64,000 nt of DNA from Bog-473 sp963717455. Lineage in GTDB: Bacteria > Actinomycetota > Acidimicrobiia > Acidimicrobiales > RAAP-2. Below, piece by piece: positions 9,457 through 18,160 of this stretch. A program made the position numbers and the translations under genes. Numbering within the stretch: the first letter of the stretch is position 1; the number at the start of each line of letters is the position of its first letter. The stretch is from NCBI GenBank assembly GCA_963717455.1, contig OY970336.1, positions 1,054,001 through 1,118,000 of the forward strand, read 5' to 3'. The notes beneath the pieces were generated by a model, which saw nothing but the letters and a program-made list of their open reading frames with translations, searched no databases and had not been told where the DNA came from.

Positions 9457-10611
9457 ATGACGACGACGCGTGCGGCGGTGTGCACCGGGCTCAACGAGCC
9501 GTGGAAGACCGAAGAGGTCGAGATCGACCCCCCGCGCAACCGCGAGGTCAGGGTCAAGATGGTCTACGCAGGCATGTGCCACTCCGACGAGCACCTGCGC
9601 ACGGGTGACATCAGCGCACCGCCCGAGGTGCTCGAGTTGATCGGGGTCAAGTCCATGTTCCCGGTGGTCGGGGGACACGAGGGCTCGGGGATCGTGACCG
9701 AGGTGGGCACGAACGTGACCCAGGTCGCCGAGGGCGACCACGTGGCTGTCTCCTTCATCCCCTCCTGCGGTACCTGCCACTGGTGCGCCTCGGGGCGCCA
9801 GAACCTGTGTGACCTCGGGATGGCGACGCTGGCCGGCGGCATGATCAGCGACGGCACCTTCCGCTACCACCTGGGCGGCGAGAACCTGAACCGCATGGCC
9901 CAGCTCGGCACGTTCGCCGACGAGGTGGTGTGTCACGAGAACTCGCTGGTGCGCATCAACCCGTGGGACAACATGAAGGCGGCCGCCCTCATCAGCTGCG
10001 GCATCTCCACCGGCTTCGGTTCGGCCGTCGACCGGGCCAAAGTGAGGCCGGGCGAGACTGTGGTGGTCGCCGGCTGCGGCGGCGTGGGCTCGGGCGCCAT
10101 CCAGGGCGCCCGCCTGGCCGGGGCGCGCCACATCGTCGCGGTGGACCCGGTGCCCTACAAGCTCGAGCGGGCCAAGGAGATCGGCGCCACCCACACCGCC
10201 GCCTCGCTCCTCGACGCGCAGTTCATGCTCCCGGAGCTCACCATGGGCCGCAACGCCGACGTCGTGATCCTGACCCCGGGTGTGCTGCGGGGAGACATGA
10301 TCGCGGCCGCATGCGCCTGCGGCTCCAAGGACGCCCGCATCGTGGCCACGGCCATCGCGCCCTTCCACCAGATGGACGTCCAGCTCAACCTGTTCAACCT
10401 GGCGATGTACAACCAGTCGCTGCTGGGCACCGTGTTCGGCTCGCAGAGCCCGCGGGTCCAGGTGCCGAACCTGCTGAACCTCTTCGAGGCAGGCCAGCTG
10501 AAGATCGACGAGCTGATCACCCAGGAGTACACGCTCGACCAGGTGCAGCAGGGCTACGACGACCAGGCCGCCGGCACGATCATCCGCGGCGTCGTCGCGT
10601 TCGACACCTGA
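9457..10611 (+). CDS. NDMA-dependent (mycofactocin-type) alcohol dehydrogenase
   Basis: A 384-residue zinc-dependent medium-chain dehydrogenase. The catalytic zinc ligands sit in GMCHSDEHL and GGHEGSG, the structural zinc motif in CGTCHWCASGRQNLCD, and the nucleotide-binding turn is GCGGVGSG. The sequence fits the N,N-dimethyl-4-nitrosoaniline-dependent class, whose bound NAD is recycled by mycofactocin rather than exchanged. Its place beside mftD and the mft genes supports that. GGGAGGG lies 7 bp before the ATG. The alcohol substrate is not known. Confidence 0.9.
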   Translation: MTTTRAAVCTGLNEPWKTEEVEIDPPRNREVRVKMVYAGMCHSDEHLRTGDISAPPEVLELIGVKSMFPVVGGHEGSGIVTEVGTNVTQVAEGDHVAVSFIPSCGTCHWCASGRQNLCDLGMATLAGGMISDGTFRYHLGGENLNRMAQLGTFADEVVCHENSLVRINPWDNMKAAALISCGISTGFGSAVDRAKVRPGETVVVAGCGGVGSGAIQGARLAGARHIVAVDPVPYKLERAKEIGATHTAASLLDAQFMLPELTMGRNADVVILTPGVLRGDMIAAACACGSKDARIVATAIAPFHQMDVQLNLFNLAMYNQSLLGTVFGSQSPRVQVPNLLNLFEAGQLKIDELITQEYTLDQVQQGYDDQAAGTIIRGVVAFDT

Positions 10612-10616
10612 GCCGC

Positions 10617-10639
10617 GTGCGGCGGCGTCACCGCCGCAC
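10617..10639. terminator. Bidirectional hairpin between convergent genes
   Basis: Perfect 9-bp inverted repeat (GTGCGGCGG / CCGCCGCAC) with a 5-nt loop, located exactly in the 30-bp gap between the stop of the alcohol dehydrogenase and the stop of mftD. There is no U tract, as is common for actinobacterial terminators. A role for both genes is inferred from the convergent position. Confidence 0.6.
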
Positions 10640-10641
10640 GG

Positions 10642-11814
10642 TCAGGCGCCGAGGTGCCGGCTGAAGCCTTCGGGGACCACCAGGTCGTCGGGGTGCAGCT
10701 GGTGCATGGAGGCGTGCCCGAGCCCGAGCAGGGCAGACTCGACGCCGCCGCGCAGGATGTCGAGCACGTTCTCCACCCCGTCCTGGCCGTTGGCCGCCAG
10801 GCCCCACAGGTAGGCGCGCCCGATCATGACCGCCTTGGCGCCCAGGGCGACCGCCTTGACGACGTCGCTGCCGCGGCGGACCCCGCCGTCGAGCAGCACC
10901 TCGACCTGGTCGCCGACCGCCTCGGCGACGGAGGGCAGGACCCGGATGGTCGCCGGGGTCCCGTCGAGGTTGTTGCCGCCGTGGTTCGACACCGAGATGG
11001 TCGTGACGCCCGCATCCACGGCGCGCCGGGCGTCGTCCACACGGGTCACCCCTTTGAGCATGAAGGGACCGCCCCACTGCTCGCGCAGCCAGGCCACGTC
11101 GTCCCAGCTCGGGGGTGGCGTCTGCATCCACTCCCCGTAGGCGCCGAAGAAGGTCGGCCCCTTCTGCCCCTTCTCGACCATGTTCGGCGTCGTGAGGTCA
11201 GGACGCTTCCCGGTCCGTGCGAACGAGAGGAACCAGCGCGGGTTGGCCAGGGCCTCGGGGGCGAAGCGCAGCATCGCCCGCAGGTTCACCGTCTCGGGGA
11301 TGGTCGGGCTGCCCCAGTCCCGGCCGTGGGAGAAGGACCAGTCCAGCGTCGCGATCAGCCCGACCGCGCCGGCGGCGCGGGCTCGTTCGACCCGCGCCAT
11401 GATCTGGTCCCTCGTCCCGATCCAGTAGATCTGGAAGAAGGTCTGGGGGCAGGCGGCCACGACGTCCTCGATCGGCATGCTGGCGAACGAGCTGAGCCCC
11501 ATGGCGGTGCCCCGGGCCGCGGCCGCCCGTGCCACCGCCACCTCGCCCTCGGGGTGCACGGCCTGGACACCGGTCGGGGAGAGGAGGACCGGGAACGAGA
11601 TCTCCTGGCCCATCACCTTCGTGGCCAGGTCCCGGCTGTCCTCCAGGCCGGCCACGTGGGGTGCGAAGCCGAGCTCGCTGAAGGCCGTGACGTTGTCCTC
11701 CACCGTGATCCCGCGCTCCGAGCCGGCGATGAGGGCGCCGTAGACGGACTTGGGCAGGCGCTTCTTGGCCCGCCGCTGGGCCTCGGCCACCGTCTCGAAC
11801 CACTTGTTAGCCAT
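10642..11814 (-). CDS. mftD: MftD, FMN-dependent alpha-hydroxy-acid dehydrogenase family
   Basis: A 390-residue TIM-barrel flavoprotein that closely resembles mycobacterial MftD (LldD1). It has ANKWFETVAEAQRRAKKRLP at the start, VLLSPTGVQAVHPEGE, the active-site ISVSNHGGNNLDG and the FMN phosphate site LLDGGVRRGSDVVKA. MftD oxidises the decarboxylated, cyclised Val-Tyr core of mycofactocin to the redox-active alpha-keto amide. The start was chosen at the homologous MANKWF, preceded by GAGAGG. It sits on the opposite strand from mftABCE, separated from mftF by three other genes or remnants. Confidence 0.93.
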   Translation of the reverse strand: MANKWFETVAEAQRRAKKRLPKSVYGALIAGSERGITVEDNVTAFSELGFAPHVAGLEDSRDLATKVMGQEISFPVLLSPTGVQAVHPEGEVAVARAAAARGTAMGLSSFASMPIEDVVAACPQTFFQIYWIGTRDQIMARVERARAAGAVGLIATLDWSFSHGRDWGSPTIPETVNLRAMLRFAPEALANPRWFLSFARTGKRPDLTTPNMVEKGQKGPTFFGAYGEWMQTPPPSWDDVAWLREQWGGPFMLKGVTRVDDARRAVDAGVTTISVSNHGGNNLDGTPATIRVLPSVAEAVGDQVEVLLDGGVRRGSDVVKAVALGAKAVMIGRAYLWGLAANGQDGVENVLDILRGGVESALLGLGHASMHQLHPDDLVVPEGFSRHLGA

Positions 11815-11938
11815 AGGGAAACCTCTCGTGATGCCCCACTCGTGCCGCACCCGCAGGAGCATCGGTGACCGGGAGACTCTATGCGCCGCGGCCGCCCGGA
11901 TCCCCTCCGGCGACTCCGGAAGCCCCGAACCTCCCCTT

Positions 11939-12387
11939 GTGAGGGTCGACGCGTGCCCGGTCCTGGTCCCCGGAAGCACGCGGGGGGCGGTCTGGTCGGG
12001 ACCCGACCGCGACTCGCCCTTCCTGGCGCAGGCCCAAGCCGTCCTCGGCGGCGAGGGCACGGCCGGCCTCGACGAGCAGAGCGGGGCGGACCTCTCCCGG
12101 GCGGTCAACGACCCGTACGCCACGGTGCAGGCGCTGGAGATCCCACCGGGGGTGCCGTTCCATCAGCCCGAGCAGACGGTGATCACCTGGGACGTGGCCC
12201 TGAACGCGCAGGAGTTGATCGGGCTGCTCGGCACGTTCACTACGTCATCCTCGGGGAGGACGACGCCCGCGCCCGCCTCTACGAGACGGCCCGCCGGCTC
12301 CTGCGCGACGCGCTCGGGGTGGAGGGTGAGGTGACGGTCGACGTCGGGTACCGCGCCGAGGTGTGGAGGGCGCGCCGGCACGGCTGA
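11939..12387 (+). pseudogene. 5'-truncated, frameshifted SAM-dependent methyltransferase remnant
   Basis: About 150 codons resemble only the C-terminal part of a class I methyltransferase: GAVWSGPDRDSPFLAQA, then ELIGLLGTF and, in the next frame, YVILGEDDARARLYE to a final VGYRAEVWRA. The SAM-binding N-terminal half is absent because upstream DNA belongs to the mftD leader. The frame changes near 12240, where TTCACTACGTC lacks one base compared with an expected TTCACCTACGTC. It looks like a dead fragment inside the mycofactocin region. Confidence 0.6.
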
Positions 12388-12494
12388 GTGCGATCGGGGA
12401 GGAGCGCGCGGGGGATCCACTCCTGGTCGGCCACGGTCGGGGCACGACCCGGCGCCACAGGTGGGGAGCGCCACGGACTCCCTAACATGACCCG

Positions 12495-12905
12495 ATGCAA
12501 GCGGACATCAAGCCGGCCGTGGCGGACGACATCGCGCCGGTGCTGGAGTTGTGGCGATCGTCGGCCGCGCCGACCTCCACCGACTCGGCCGATGCCCTCG
12601 AGCGCCTCCTGCGCCAGGACCCGGGCGCCCTCATGGTGGCCGACGCGGGCGGGGAGATCGTCGGAACCGTGATCGCCGGGTGGGACGGCTGGCGCGGCTC
12701 CATCTACCGCCTCGCAGTGGCGCCCGCGCACCGCCGCGGCGGGCTCGGTGGCCGGCTCCTGCGCGAAGCGGAGCACCGGCTCGCCGCGCTCGGGGCGCGG
12801 CGGATGCACGCGATCGTCGTCGGGGACGACGAGCGCGCCATGGCCTTCTGGGAGTCGACGGACTGGGAGCTCCAGCACGGGCAGCTCCGCTTCACCAACG
12901 GGTGA
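12495..12905 (+). CDS. GNAT family N-acetyltransferase
   Basis: A 136-residue single-domain acetyltransferase. The acetyl-CoA binding motif is RLAVAPAHRRGGLGGRLL, and IVVGDDERAMAFWESTDWE is the usual C-terminal strand and helix. Family members transfer an acetyl group to small amines, antibiotics or protein N-termini. The substrate cannot be predicted. It lies between the methyltransferase remnant and the convergent kinase-like gene. Confidence 0.88.
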   Translation: MQADIKPAVADDIAPVLELWRSSAAPTSTDSADALERLLRQDPGALMVADAGGEIVGTVIAGWDGWRGSIYRLAVAPAHRRGGLGGRLLREAEHRLAALGARRMHAIVVGDDERAMAFWESTDWELQHGQLRFTNG

Positions 12906-12917
12906 CCGGACAGCTCG

Positions 12918-13550
12918 CTACGAGTCTCCCGGCGCCCGGTCGAGATCGTGCACGGAGGGCCGGCTGTACAGGTGGTCGATGTCGGAGATCACGCTCCCGA
13001 GCGATGGCACGTAGCCGGAATCCGTGACGACGATGACGACGGGGCACGACAGCTCGAGTGGCTCGTAGAGCTCGGCCTGGAGGGTCTCGGCGATGGGCAG
13101 GAGCTGTCGGAGCCGGTCGTCCCCACACAGAGGGTCCTGGCGCATCCTCTCCGCGAACCGCTCCGTCGCGCACGTGCTCCGGCAGTGCACGTTCACCAGG
13201 ACCGAGCGGTCCGCCAGCCGCCTCGCCACGTCCCCCTCGCTGACCCCTCGGTAGAAGGTCTGCTCGGCCACGAAGCTGACGCCGAGCTCCAACCACAGCT
13301 CCATCGTCCGGTAGAAGGGTTCGACCCCGGGTGCACCGAGATCCATCGCACGGTCCCGGGTGCGCCACATGCCGTGGACGAGGTGGTCCTTGTGCAGAAC
13401 CGGGACGTCCAGGCCCTGCGCGAGGGCGTGCGCCAACGTGGACTTCCCCGAGCCCGGCGCACCGCTCACGAGGACGGCGAGGGGAGGGCGACCCGGCACC
13501 GCGGCACGGGAGCGCACCCACGAAGACCCGGACCGGTGGGGCTCAGCCAT
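12918..13550 (-). CDS. P-loop NTPase / small-molecule kinase-like protein
   Basis: A 210-residue protein with one clear Walker A motif, VLVSGAPGSGKSTLAHAL, about residues 26-43, then VPVLHKDHLVHGMW, the acceptor-side pattern of zeta-toxin-like or chloramphenicol-phosphotransferase-like kinases. FVAEQTFYRG and VLVNVHCRSTCATERF fit strands 3 and 4. It probably phosphorylates a small molecule, but no substrate can be named. Its start overlaps the end of mftF by 8 bp on the same strand, so it is likely co-transcribed with mftF. Confidence 0.75.
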   Translation of the reverse strand: MAEPHRSGSSWVRSRAAVPGRPPLAVLVSGAPGSGKSTLAHALAQGLDVPVLHKDHLVHGMWRTRDRAMDLGAPGVEPFYRTMELWLELGVSFVAEQTFYRGVSEGDVARRLADRSVLVNVHCRSTCATERFAERMRQDPLCGDDRLRQLLPIAETLQAELYEPLELSCPVVIVVTDSGYVPSLGSVISDIDHLYSRPSVHDLDRAPGDS

Positions 13551-15054
13551 CGGTCGGACCCGCCAGGTTGCGTCGAAGCTGCCGCGACGACCACACCCGC
13601 GAGCGCCACGAGACGCGCGGCACGAGGGGCACCACCGTGCGCGCCCGCGCGCAGCCGGCCCAGACGCCCGCGCCGTAGGCCGCGTCGTCGGCGACGTGGA
13701 GGAGGGCGTAGCGCACCGGGTCCAGCGTCCCGGGGTCGTTCGCCCAGTCCCGCACTGCGGGGACGAGCAAGGCGAGAGCCGCCGCCTTCCGGGTCCGGCG
13801 GCAGGCGAGCCCGAACAGCAGCACGGGTGACCAGGCCCGCACCAGGTTCCCCAGCGCGGGCAGGGCCGAGCGCGCCGTGCCGCCCCCCGCGATGCGGCCG
13901 GCCACCGCCACCGGGTCGCGCACGAGTCCGACCAGGCGGGTGGCGAGGATGGCCACGGAGGCCGCCAGGGTCGCCTGGGCCAGGACCGGGCGCCGGGCCA
14001 GGGTCAGACCCCAGACGGCCAACGACCACGCCGAGGTGTGCACCGGGGCCAGCGCCTCCCCGTGGCGCAGCGCCAGCGGCCCGGCGGTCGACCCGTAGAA
14101 GGCCTGGCGCGCCAGGAATGGCCCGAGGGCAGCGGGCCCGTCGTGCGCGACGGTGCTCGACGGGACGTAGCGGACGTCCCATCCCGCCGCCCCGAGTCGC
14201 CACACCAGGTCGACGTCCTCGCCGCCCCGCAGCGCCGGGTCGAAGAGCTCGGGACCGGTCGCCACGTCCGAGCGGACGAGCAGCGCCGCGCTCGGGACGA
14301 AGGGGATCGGGCTGCCCGGCCGCACCAGCCCCTCCCGCGGGCCGCGGTCGAGCGACGACCGTCGCGCCTCGTAGTGCATGACGGCACCGGCGCGCGGACC
14401 ATGCGGAGCGGGCACGACGCGCGGCGCAACCGCGGCGACGAGCGGGTCGTCGAAGTGGCCGAGCAGCGGTGCCAGCCAGCCCTCCCGGGGCACGCAGTCG
14501 GAGTCCACGAACGCGACGAGGGTGCTGTCGACCGCCGCCAGCCCCGCGTTGCGGGCGGCCGCAGGCCCGGCGTTCACCGCCAGCCCGACGAACCGTGCAC
14601 CGTGGCGCGCGGCGACCTCCTTGGTGGCGGCTGCGTCGGCGGAGGCGTCGTCGACCACCACGCAGGCCAGGTCACCGAGCGTCGCCAACAGGCGCTCGAG
14701 CTGCAGCGGCCGGTCGCGCACCGGCACGACCACGGTCACGTCCTCCGGGCCGAAGGCGCTCGTCGACGGCCGCGGCACGAACGCCCCGGAGGACACCAGG
14801 CGTCGCGCCAGCAGCTGCGCCGGCCGACCGGCGCCGACCGGCCCACCGTCGCGCCAGCGCGCCACGAGGCCCCGGGCCCGTTCCGAGATCCGGAAGAGGC
14901 GGAGTGGGCTGCCACCGAGCAGCACGGTGCCGCCGTCGAAGGTCTGGGTCGAGGGGTCCTCGGTCAGGACGAACGAGTCCGGGAGCGGGGTCGACGCGCG
15001 CGGCGGCGCGGCCCGCAGCGCGGAGGGCGCCGGAGGTCCGCTGGAGTGGGGCAC
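13543..15054 (-). CDS. mftF: MftF, mycofactocin glycosyltransferase
   Basis: A 503-residue protein. An N-terminal roughly 100-residue domain (LLGGSPLRLFRISERARGL) precedes a family 2 glycosyltransferase domain with VTVVVPVRDRPLQLERLL, the metal-binding AFVDSDCVP and RGGEDVDLVWRL, then several hydrophobic C-terminal segments. MftF adds beta-1,4-glucose units to premycofactocin. The GTG start was chosen because upstream residues are low-complexity antisense of mftA. Unusually, it is transcribed divergently from mftABC across a 61-bp gap. Confidence 0.92.
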   Translation of the reverse strand: MPHSSGPPAPSALRAAPPRASTPLPDSFVLTEDPSTQTFDGGTVLLGGSPLRLFRISERARGLVARWRDGGPVGAGRPAQLLARRLVSSGAFVPRPSTSAFGPEDVTVVVPVRDRPLQLERLLATLGDLACVVVDDASADAAATKEVAARHGARFVGLAVNAGPAAARNAGLAAVDSTLVAFVDSDCVPREGWLAPLLGHFDDPLVAAVAPRVVPAPHGPRAGAVMHYEARRSSLDRGPREGLVRPGSPIPFVPSAALLVRSDVATGPELFDPALRGGEDVDLVWRLGAAGWDVRYVPSSTVAHDGPAALGPFLARQAFYGSTAGPLALRHGEALAPVHTSAWSLAVWGLTLARRPVLAQATLAASVAILATRLVGLVRDPVAVAGRIAGGGTARSALPALGNLVRAWSPVLLFGLACRRTRKAAALALLVPAVRDWANDPGTLDPVRYALLHVADDAAYGAGVWAGCARARTVVPLVPRVSWRSRVWSSRQLRRNLAGPTDG

Positions 15055-15103
15055 TGCCCAATCTTGGCAGTCCGGGGGCGGGGATAGGCTGGGCCTTTGC
15101 CCA
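15047..15103. promoter_or_regulatory. mftF/mftA divergent promoter with twin palindromes
   Basis: Two 14-bp TGGG...CCCA palindromes lie 43 bp apart: TGGGGCACTGCCCA at 15047-15060, covering the mftF start codon, and TGGGCCTTTGCCCA at 15090-15103, just before the mftA Shine-Dalgarno GAGGAGG. Between them are a possible -35 TTGGCA (15064-15069) and a TAGGCT -10 (15085-15090). They could be paired operator sites. The second copy could also fold as a 6-bp hairpin in the mftA leader. Confidence 0.45.
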
Positions 15104-15115
15104 GAGGAGGTCGGG

Positions 15116-15226
15116 ATGCTGGCAGAGGACCGGGACACCCAGGACGTCGAGGAGCTGTCCGAAGAGGACGTCGACGAGCTCCTGGTCGAGGAGGTCTCCA
15201 TCGACGGGATGTGCGGCGTCTATTGA
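15116..15226 (+). CDS. mftA: MftA, mycofactocin precursor peptide
   Basis: A 36-residue peptide with an acidic leader rich in Asp and Glu (VEELSEEDVDELLVEE) and the invariant C-terminal core IDGMCGVY. MftC decarboxylates and cyclises the terminal Val-Tyr, and MftE later releases it. GAGGAGG lies 5 bp before the ATG. The gene is directly followed by mftB, in the order seen in mycobacteria and Rhodococcus. The C-terminal GMCGVY makes the call essentially certain. Confidence 0.97.
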   Translation: MLAEDRDTQDVEELSEEDVDELLVEEVSIDGMCGVY

Positions 15227-15228
15227 GC

Positions 15229-15516
15229 GTGGCCGAGACGCGGCCTGAGGGGACCGTGTTCGCAGCAGGGAAGGCGTGGCGGCTCAACCCGCAGGTCGCG
15301 CTGCGCGACGAGTCGTTCGGCGCCCTGGCGTACCACTACGGCAACCGGCGGCTCGTGTTCCTCAAGTCGCGCCTCCTGGTCGATCTGGTGTCGTCGCTGG
15401 GCGAGTACCCGAGCGCGGCCGAGGCGATCGCGGCCCTGGTACCCGAGACCCAGCGCGCCGGCTACGAGCGGGCCCTCACCCGGCTGGCTGCGTCCGAGGT
15501 GATCGATGCCTGTTGA
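15229..15516 (+). CDS. mftB: MftB, peptide chaperone (RRE protein)
   Basis: A 95-residue protein with a PqqD-like RiPP recognition element fold (AWRLNPQVALRDESFGALAYHYGNRRLVFLKS). It binds the MftA leader and presents it to MftC. The GTG start 2 bp after the mftA stop was chosen because it gives the family length. An in-frame TTG overlapping the mftA stop is a second option. Its end overlaps mftC by 11 bp, so A, B and C form one coupled unit. Confidence 0.94.
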   Translation: MAETRPEGTVFAAGKAWRLNPQVALRDESFGALAYHYGNRRLVFLKSRLLVDLVSSLGEYPSAAEAIAALVPETQRAGYERALTRLAASEVIDAC

Positions 15517-16666
15517 CACCGCACCGCTGCCCCTCAAGGAGCAGTTCACCCAGGGGCTCGACGCGCCGATCTGCCTGACCTGGGAGCTCACCTACGCCTG
15601 CAACCTGGCCTGCGTGCACTGCCTCAGCTCGTCCGGGCGCCGCGACCCCGACGAGCTGACGCCCGCCGAGGCCCGGGGCATCGTCGACCACCTGGTCGAC
15701 ATGAAGGTCTTCTACGTCAACATCGGCGGCGGCGAGCCGATGCTGCGTCCCGACTTCTTCGACCTTGTCTCCTACGCCGTCGAGCGCCGGGTCGGGGTCA
15801 AGTTCTCCACCAACGGGACCCGACTCACGCCCGAGCGAGCGCGACAGCTGAGCGCCCTCGACTACCTCGACGTGCAGATCAGCATCGACGGGGCCACCGC
15901 GGCCACCAACGACGCCGTGCGCGGCGAGGGCTCCTTCGCCGCCGCCCGGCGTGCCATGGACAACCTCGCCGCGGCGGGCTTCGGCCCGTTCAAGATCAGC
16001 GTGGTCATGACCCGCCACAACATCGAGGAGCTCGACGCGCTGGCCGCCCTCGCCGAGGGCTACGGCGCCCAGCTGCGGCTGACGCGGCTGCGCCCCTCCG
16101 GCCGCGCCGTCGACACCTGGGACGCCCTGCACCCGACCGCAGCGCAGCAGCGCATGCTCTACCACTGGCTGCTCGGGCGTCCCGGCGTGCTGACCGGCGA
16201 CTCCTTCTTCCACCTCTCGGCCCTCGGCGAGCCGCTCGACGGGCTCAACCTGTGCGGGGCGGGACGGGTCGTGTGCCTGATCGACCCCGTGGGCGACGTG
16301 TACGCCTGCCCCTTCGTCATCGACCGCCAGTTCCTTGCCGGCAACGTCCGTGACGCCGGCGGCTTCCCGGGCGTCTGGCGCGAGTCCGCGCTGTTCTCCT
16401 CGCTGCGCGAGCCCCAGAGCGCGGGGGCCTGCGCGTCCTGCGGCTCCTTCGACGCCTGCCGGGGCGGCTGCATGGCGGCCAAGTTCTTCACCGGCCTGCC
16501 GCTCGACGGTCCGGACCCCGAGTGCGTGCACGGGCACGGCGAGGCGGCGCTGGCGGCGTCGGTCGGGCGGCCGCAGTCGGTCCTCGGCCATTCCAAGGTC
16601 GACCGGGACGGGACCCCGATCCCGGTGCCCACGCCGGTCCGCTTCCGCGCGCCGGCCCGCACCTGA
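15506..16666 (+). CDS. mftC: MftC, radical SAM/SPASM mycofactocin maturase
   Basis: A 386-residue radical SAM enzyme. The [4Fe-4S] cluster that cleaves SAM is held by Cys32, Cys36 and Cys39 in ACNLACVHC. The GGGEPMLRPDF motif binds SAM. The C-terminal SPASM domain carries CGAGRVVC, VYACPF, ACASCGSFDACRGGC and DPEC cysteines for two auxiliary clusters. MftC performs oxidative decarboxylation of the MftA C-terminal Tyr and then forms the Val-Tyr lactam. All expected cysteines are visible. Confidence 0.96.
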   Translation: MPVDTAPLPLKEQFTQGLDAPICLTWELTYACNLACVHCLSSSGRRDPDELTPAEARGIVDHLVDMKVFYVNIGGGEPMLRPDFFDLVSYAVERRVGVKFSTNGTRLTPERARQLSALDYLDVQISIDGATAATNDAVRGEGSFAAARRAMDNLAAAGFGPFKISVVMTRHNIEELDALAALAEGYGAQLRLTRLRPSGRAVDTWDALHPTAAQQRMLYHWLLGRPGVLTGDSFFHLSALGEPLDGLNLCGAGRVVCLIDPVGDVYACPFVIDRQFLAGNVRDAGGFPGVWRESALFSSLREPQSAGACASCGSFDACRGGCMAAKFFTGLPLDGPDPECVHGHGEAALAASVGRPQSVLGHSKVDRDGTPIPVPTPVRFRAPART

Positions 16667-16671
16667 GCGGG

Positions 16672-17355
16672 GTGGACCTCGCCCGCGCCACCTGGCCCCA
16701 GGTGGAGGCGACCGGCGGGCACCTCGTCCTGGCCGTGCCGCTCGGCTCGCTCGAGCAACACGGTCCTCACCTCCCGCTCGACACCGACACGCGCATCGCG
16801 GTCGCGGTGGCGGAGGGGCTCGCGGCATGCCGGCCCGGTGTGGCCGTGGCGCCCGCCGTCGCGTACGGTGCCAGCGGTGAGCACGCGGCGTTCCCGGGCA
16901 CGCTCGTGGTCGGCCACGAGGTGCTGGCCGGCCTCCTCGTCGAGCTGGTTCGCTCCGCCCGCAGCGCGTTCGCCGGCGTCGTGCTCGTCAGCGCCCACGG
17001 CGGTAACGAGGAGGCGCTGTCGCTCCTCCAGGCGCGCAGCACGGCCGATGGCGACGACGTGGTGGTGTGGCGCCTCCGTGCCGCCGGTGGCGACGCGCAC
17101 GCCGGAAGGACGGAGACGTCGCTGATGCTGGCCATCGACCCCGCCACCGTGCGGCTCGAGCTGGCCGAGGCCGGGTGCACCGATCCCCTCGACGCGCTGC
17201 TACCCCGTCTGCGCGCCGAGGGGGTACGGCCGGTATCGTCCAACGGCGTGCTGGGCGATCCCGCAGGTGCGAGCGCCGACGAAGGCAGGGCACACCTCGA
17301 GACGCTGGTGAGCGACGTGGCGGCCACCGTGGCGGCGCGCTGGCTCGGCCGGTGA
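16672..17355 (+). CDS. mftE: MftE, creatininase-family peptidase
   Basis: A 227-residue creatininase-type metallopeptidase with VPLGSLEQHGPHLPLDTDTRIA, YGASGEHAAFPGT and SAHGGNEEAL, which hold the metal-binding Glu, His and Asp residues. MftE cuts the modified MftA to free the Val-Tyr-derived core. The GTG start, 5 bp after the mftC stop, gives the usual family length. The stop overlaps the next start as GTGA, so the SDR is co-translated. Confidence 0.94.
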   Translation: MDLARATWPQVEATGGHLVLAVPLGSLEQHGPHLPLDTDTRIAVAVAEGLAACRPGVAVAPAVAYGASGEHAAFPGTLVVGHEVLAGLLVELVRSARSAFAGVVLVSAHGGNEEALSLLQARSTADGDDVVVWRLRAAGGDAHAGRTETSLMLAIDPATVRLELAEAGCTDPLDALLPRLRAEGVRPVSSNGVLGDPAGASADEGRAHLETLVSDVAATVAARWLGR

Positions 17356-18137
17356 GCCCAGCCGCCGTCGTCACAGGCGCCGCTCGCGGCATCGGGGCCG
17401 CCACGGTCGACGCGCTCGTGGTGGCCGGCTGGCAGGTAGTCGCCGTCGACCGCTGCGCCGACGACCCGTCACTCGACTACCCGCTGGCCGCCAAGTCGGA
17501 TCTGGAGGAGGTCGCAGCCCGTCACGGCACCGCGGTGCGCACCGTCGTCGGCGACGTGCGCAGCGCGTCGGACATGCGCGCTGCGGTGGACGAGGCGGTC
17601 CGCCACTTCGGCGGCGTGCAGGCCGCCGTCGCCGTGGCCGGCATCATCAGCGGCGGGCCACCGCTGTGGGAGACGGCCGACGCGCAGTGGGACGCGCTCT
17701 TCGACGTCAACGTCAATGGGGTGCGCCACCTGGCTGCGGCGGCCGTGCCAGCGCTGCTCCAGGTCCCCGAGCCGCGTCAAGGCCGCATCGTGGCCGTGGC
17801 GTCGGCGGCGGGACTGCTCGGACTGCCTCGCCTCAGTGGCTACAGCGCCTCGAAACACGCGGTGATCGGTCTCGTGCGCTCGCTGGCGGCGGACCTGGCC
17901 GGCACCGGCATCACCGCCAACGCCGTCTGCCCCGGCTCGACGCGCGGCCCGATGCTCGATGCGTCGGCCGCGGTGTACGGCCTCGCCTCCCCCGAGGAGT
18001 TCGCCGTCCATCAGCTGGTGGAGCGTCTGCTCGAGCCGGCGGAGCCGGCGGCCCTCATCGCGTGGCTCTGCGGGCCGGACGCGGGCGGCGTGACCGGGGC
18101 GGCGCTGCCGGTCGACGGCGGCATGACCACCTCGTAG
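17352..18137 (+). CDS. Mycofactocin-coupled SDR family oxidoreductase
   Basis: A 261-residue short-chain dehydrogenase. The nucleotide site is VTGAARGIGAAT, the active site includes SxxGYSASKHAVIG, and VDGGMTTS forms the end. An insertion after the cofactor-binding strand (DRCADDPSLDYPLAAKSDLEEV) is typical of the SDR subfamily that retains NAD and hands electrons to mycofactocin. It is the last gene of the mftABC-E unit through a GTGA overlap. The substrate, an alcohol or carveol-like compound, is unknown. Confidence 0.9.
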   Translation: MSPAAVVTGAARGIGAATVDALVVAGWQVVAVDRCADDPSLDYPLAAKSDLEEVAARHGTAVRTVVGDVRSASDMRAAVDEAVRHFGGVQAAVAVAGIISGGPPLWETADAQWDALFDVNVNGVRHLAAAAVPALLQVPEPRQGRIVAVASAAGLLGLPRLSGYSASKHAVIGLVRSLAADLAGTGITANAVCPGSTRGPMLDASAAVYGLASPEEFAVHQLVERLLEPAEPAALIAWLCGPDAGGVTGAALPVDGGMTTS

Positions 18138-18160
18138 GCGTCGAGACGGGAGGAAGTTCC

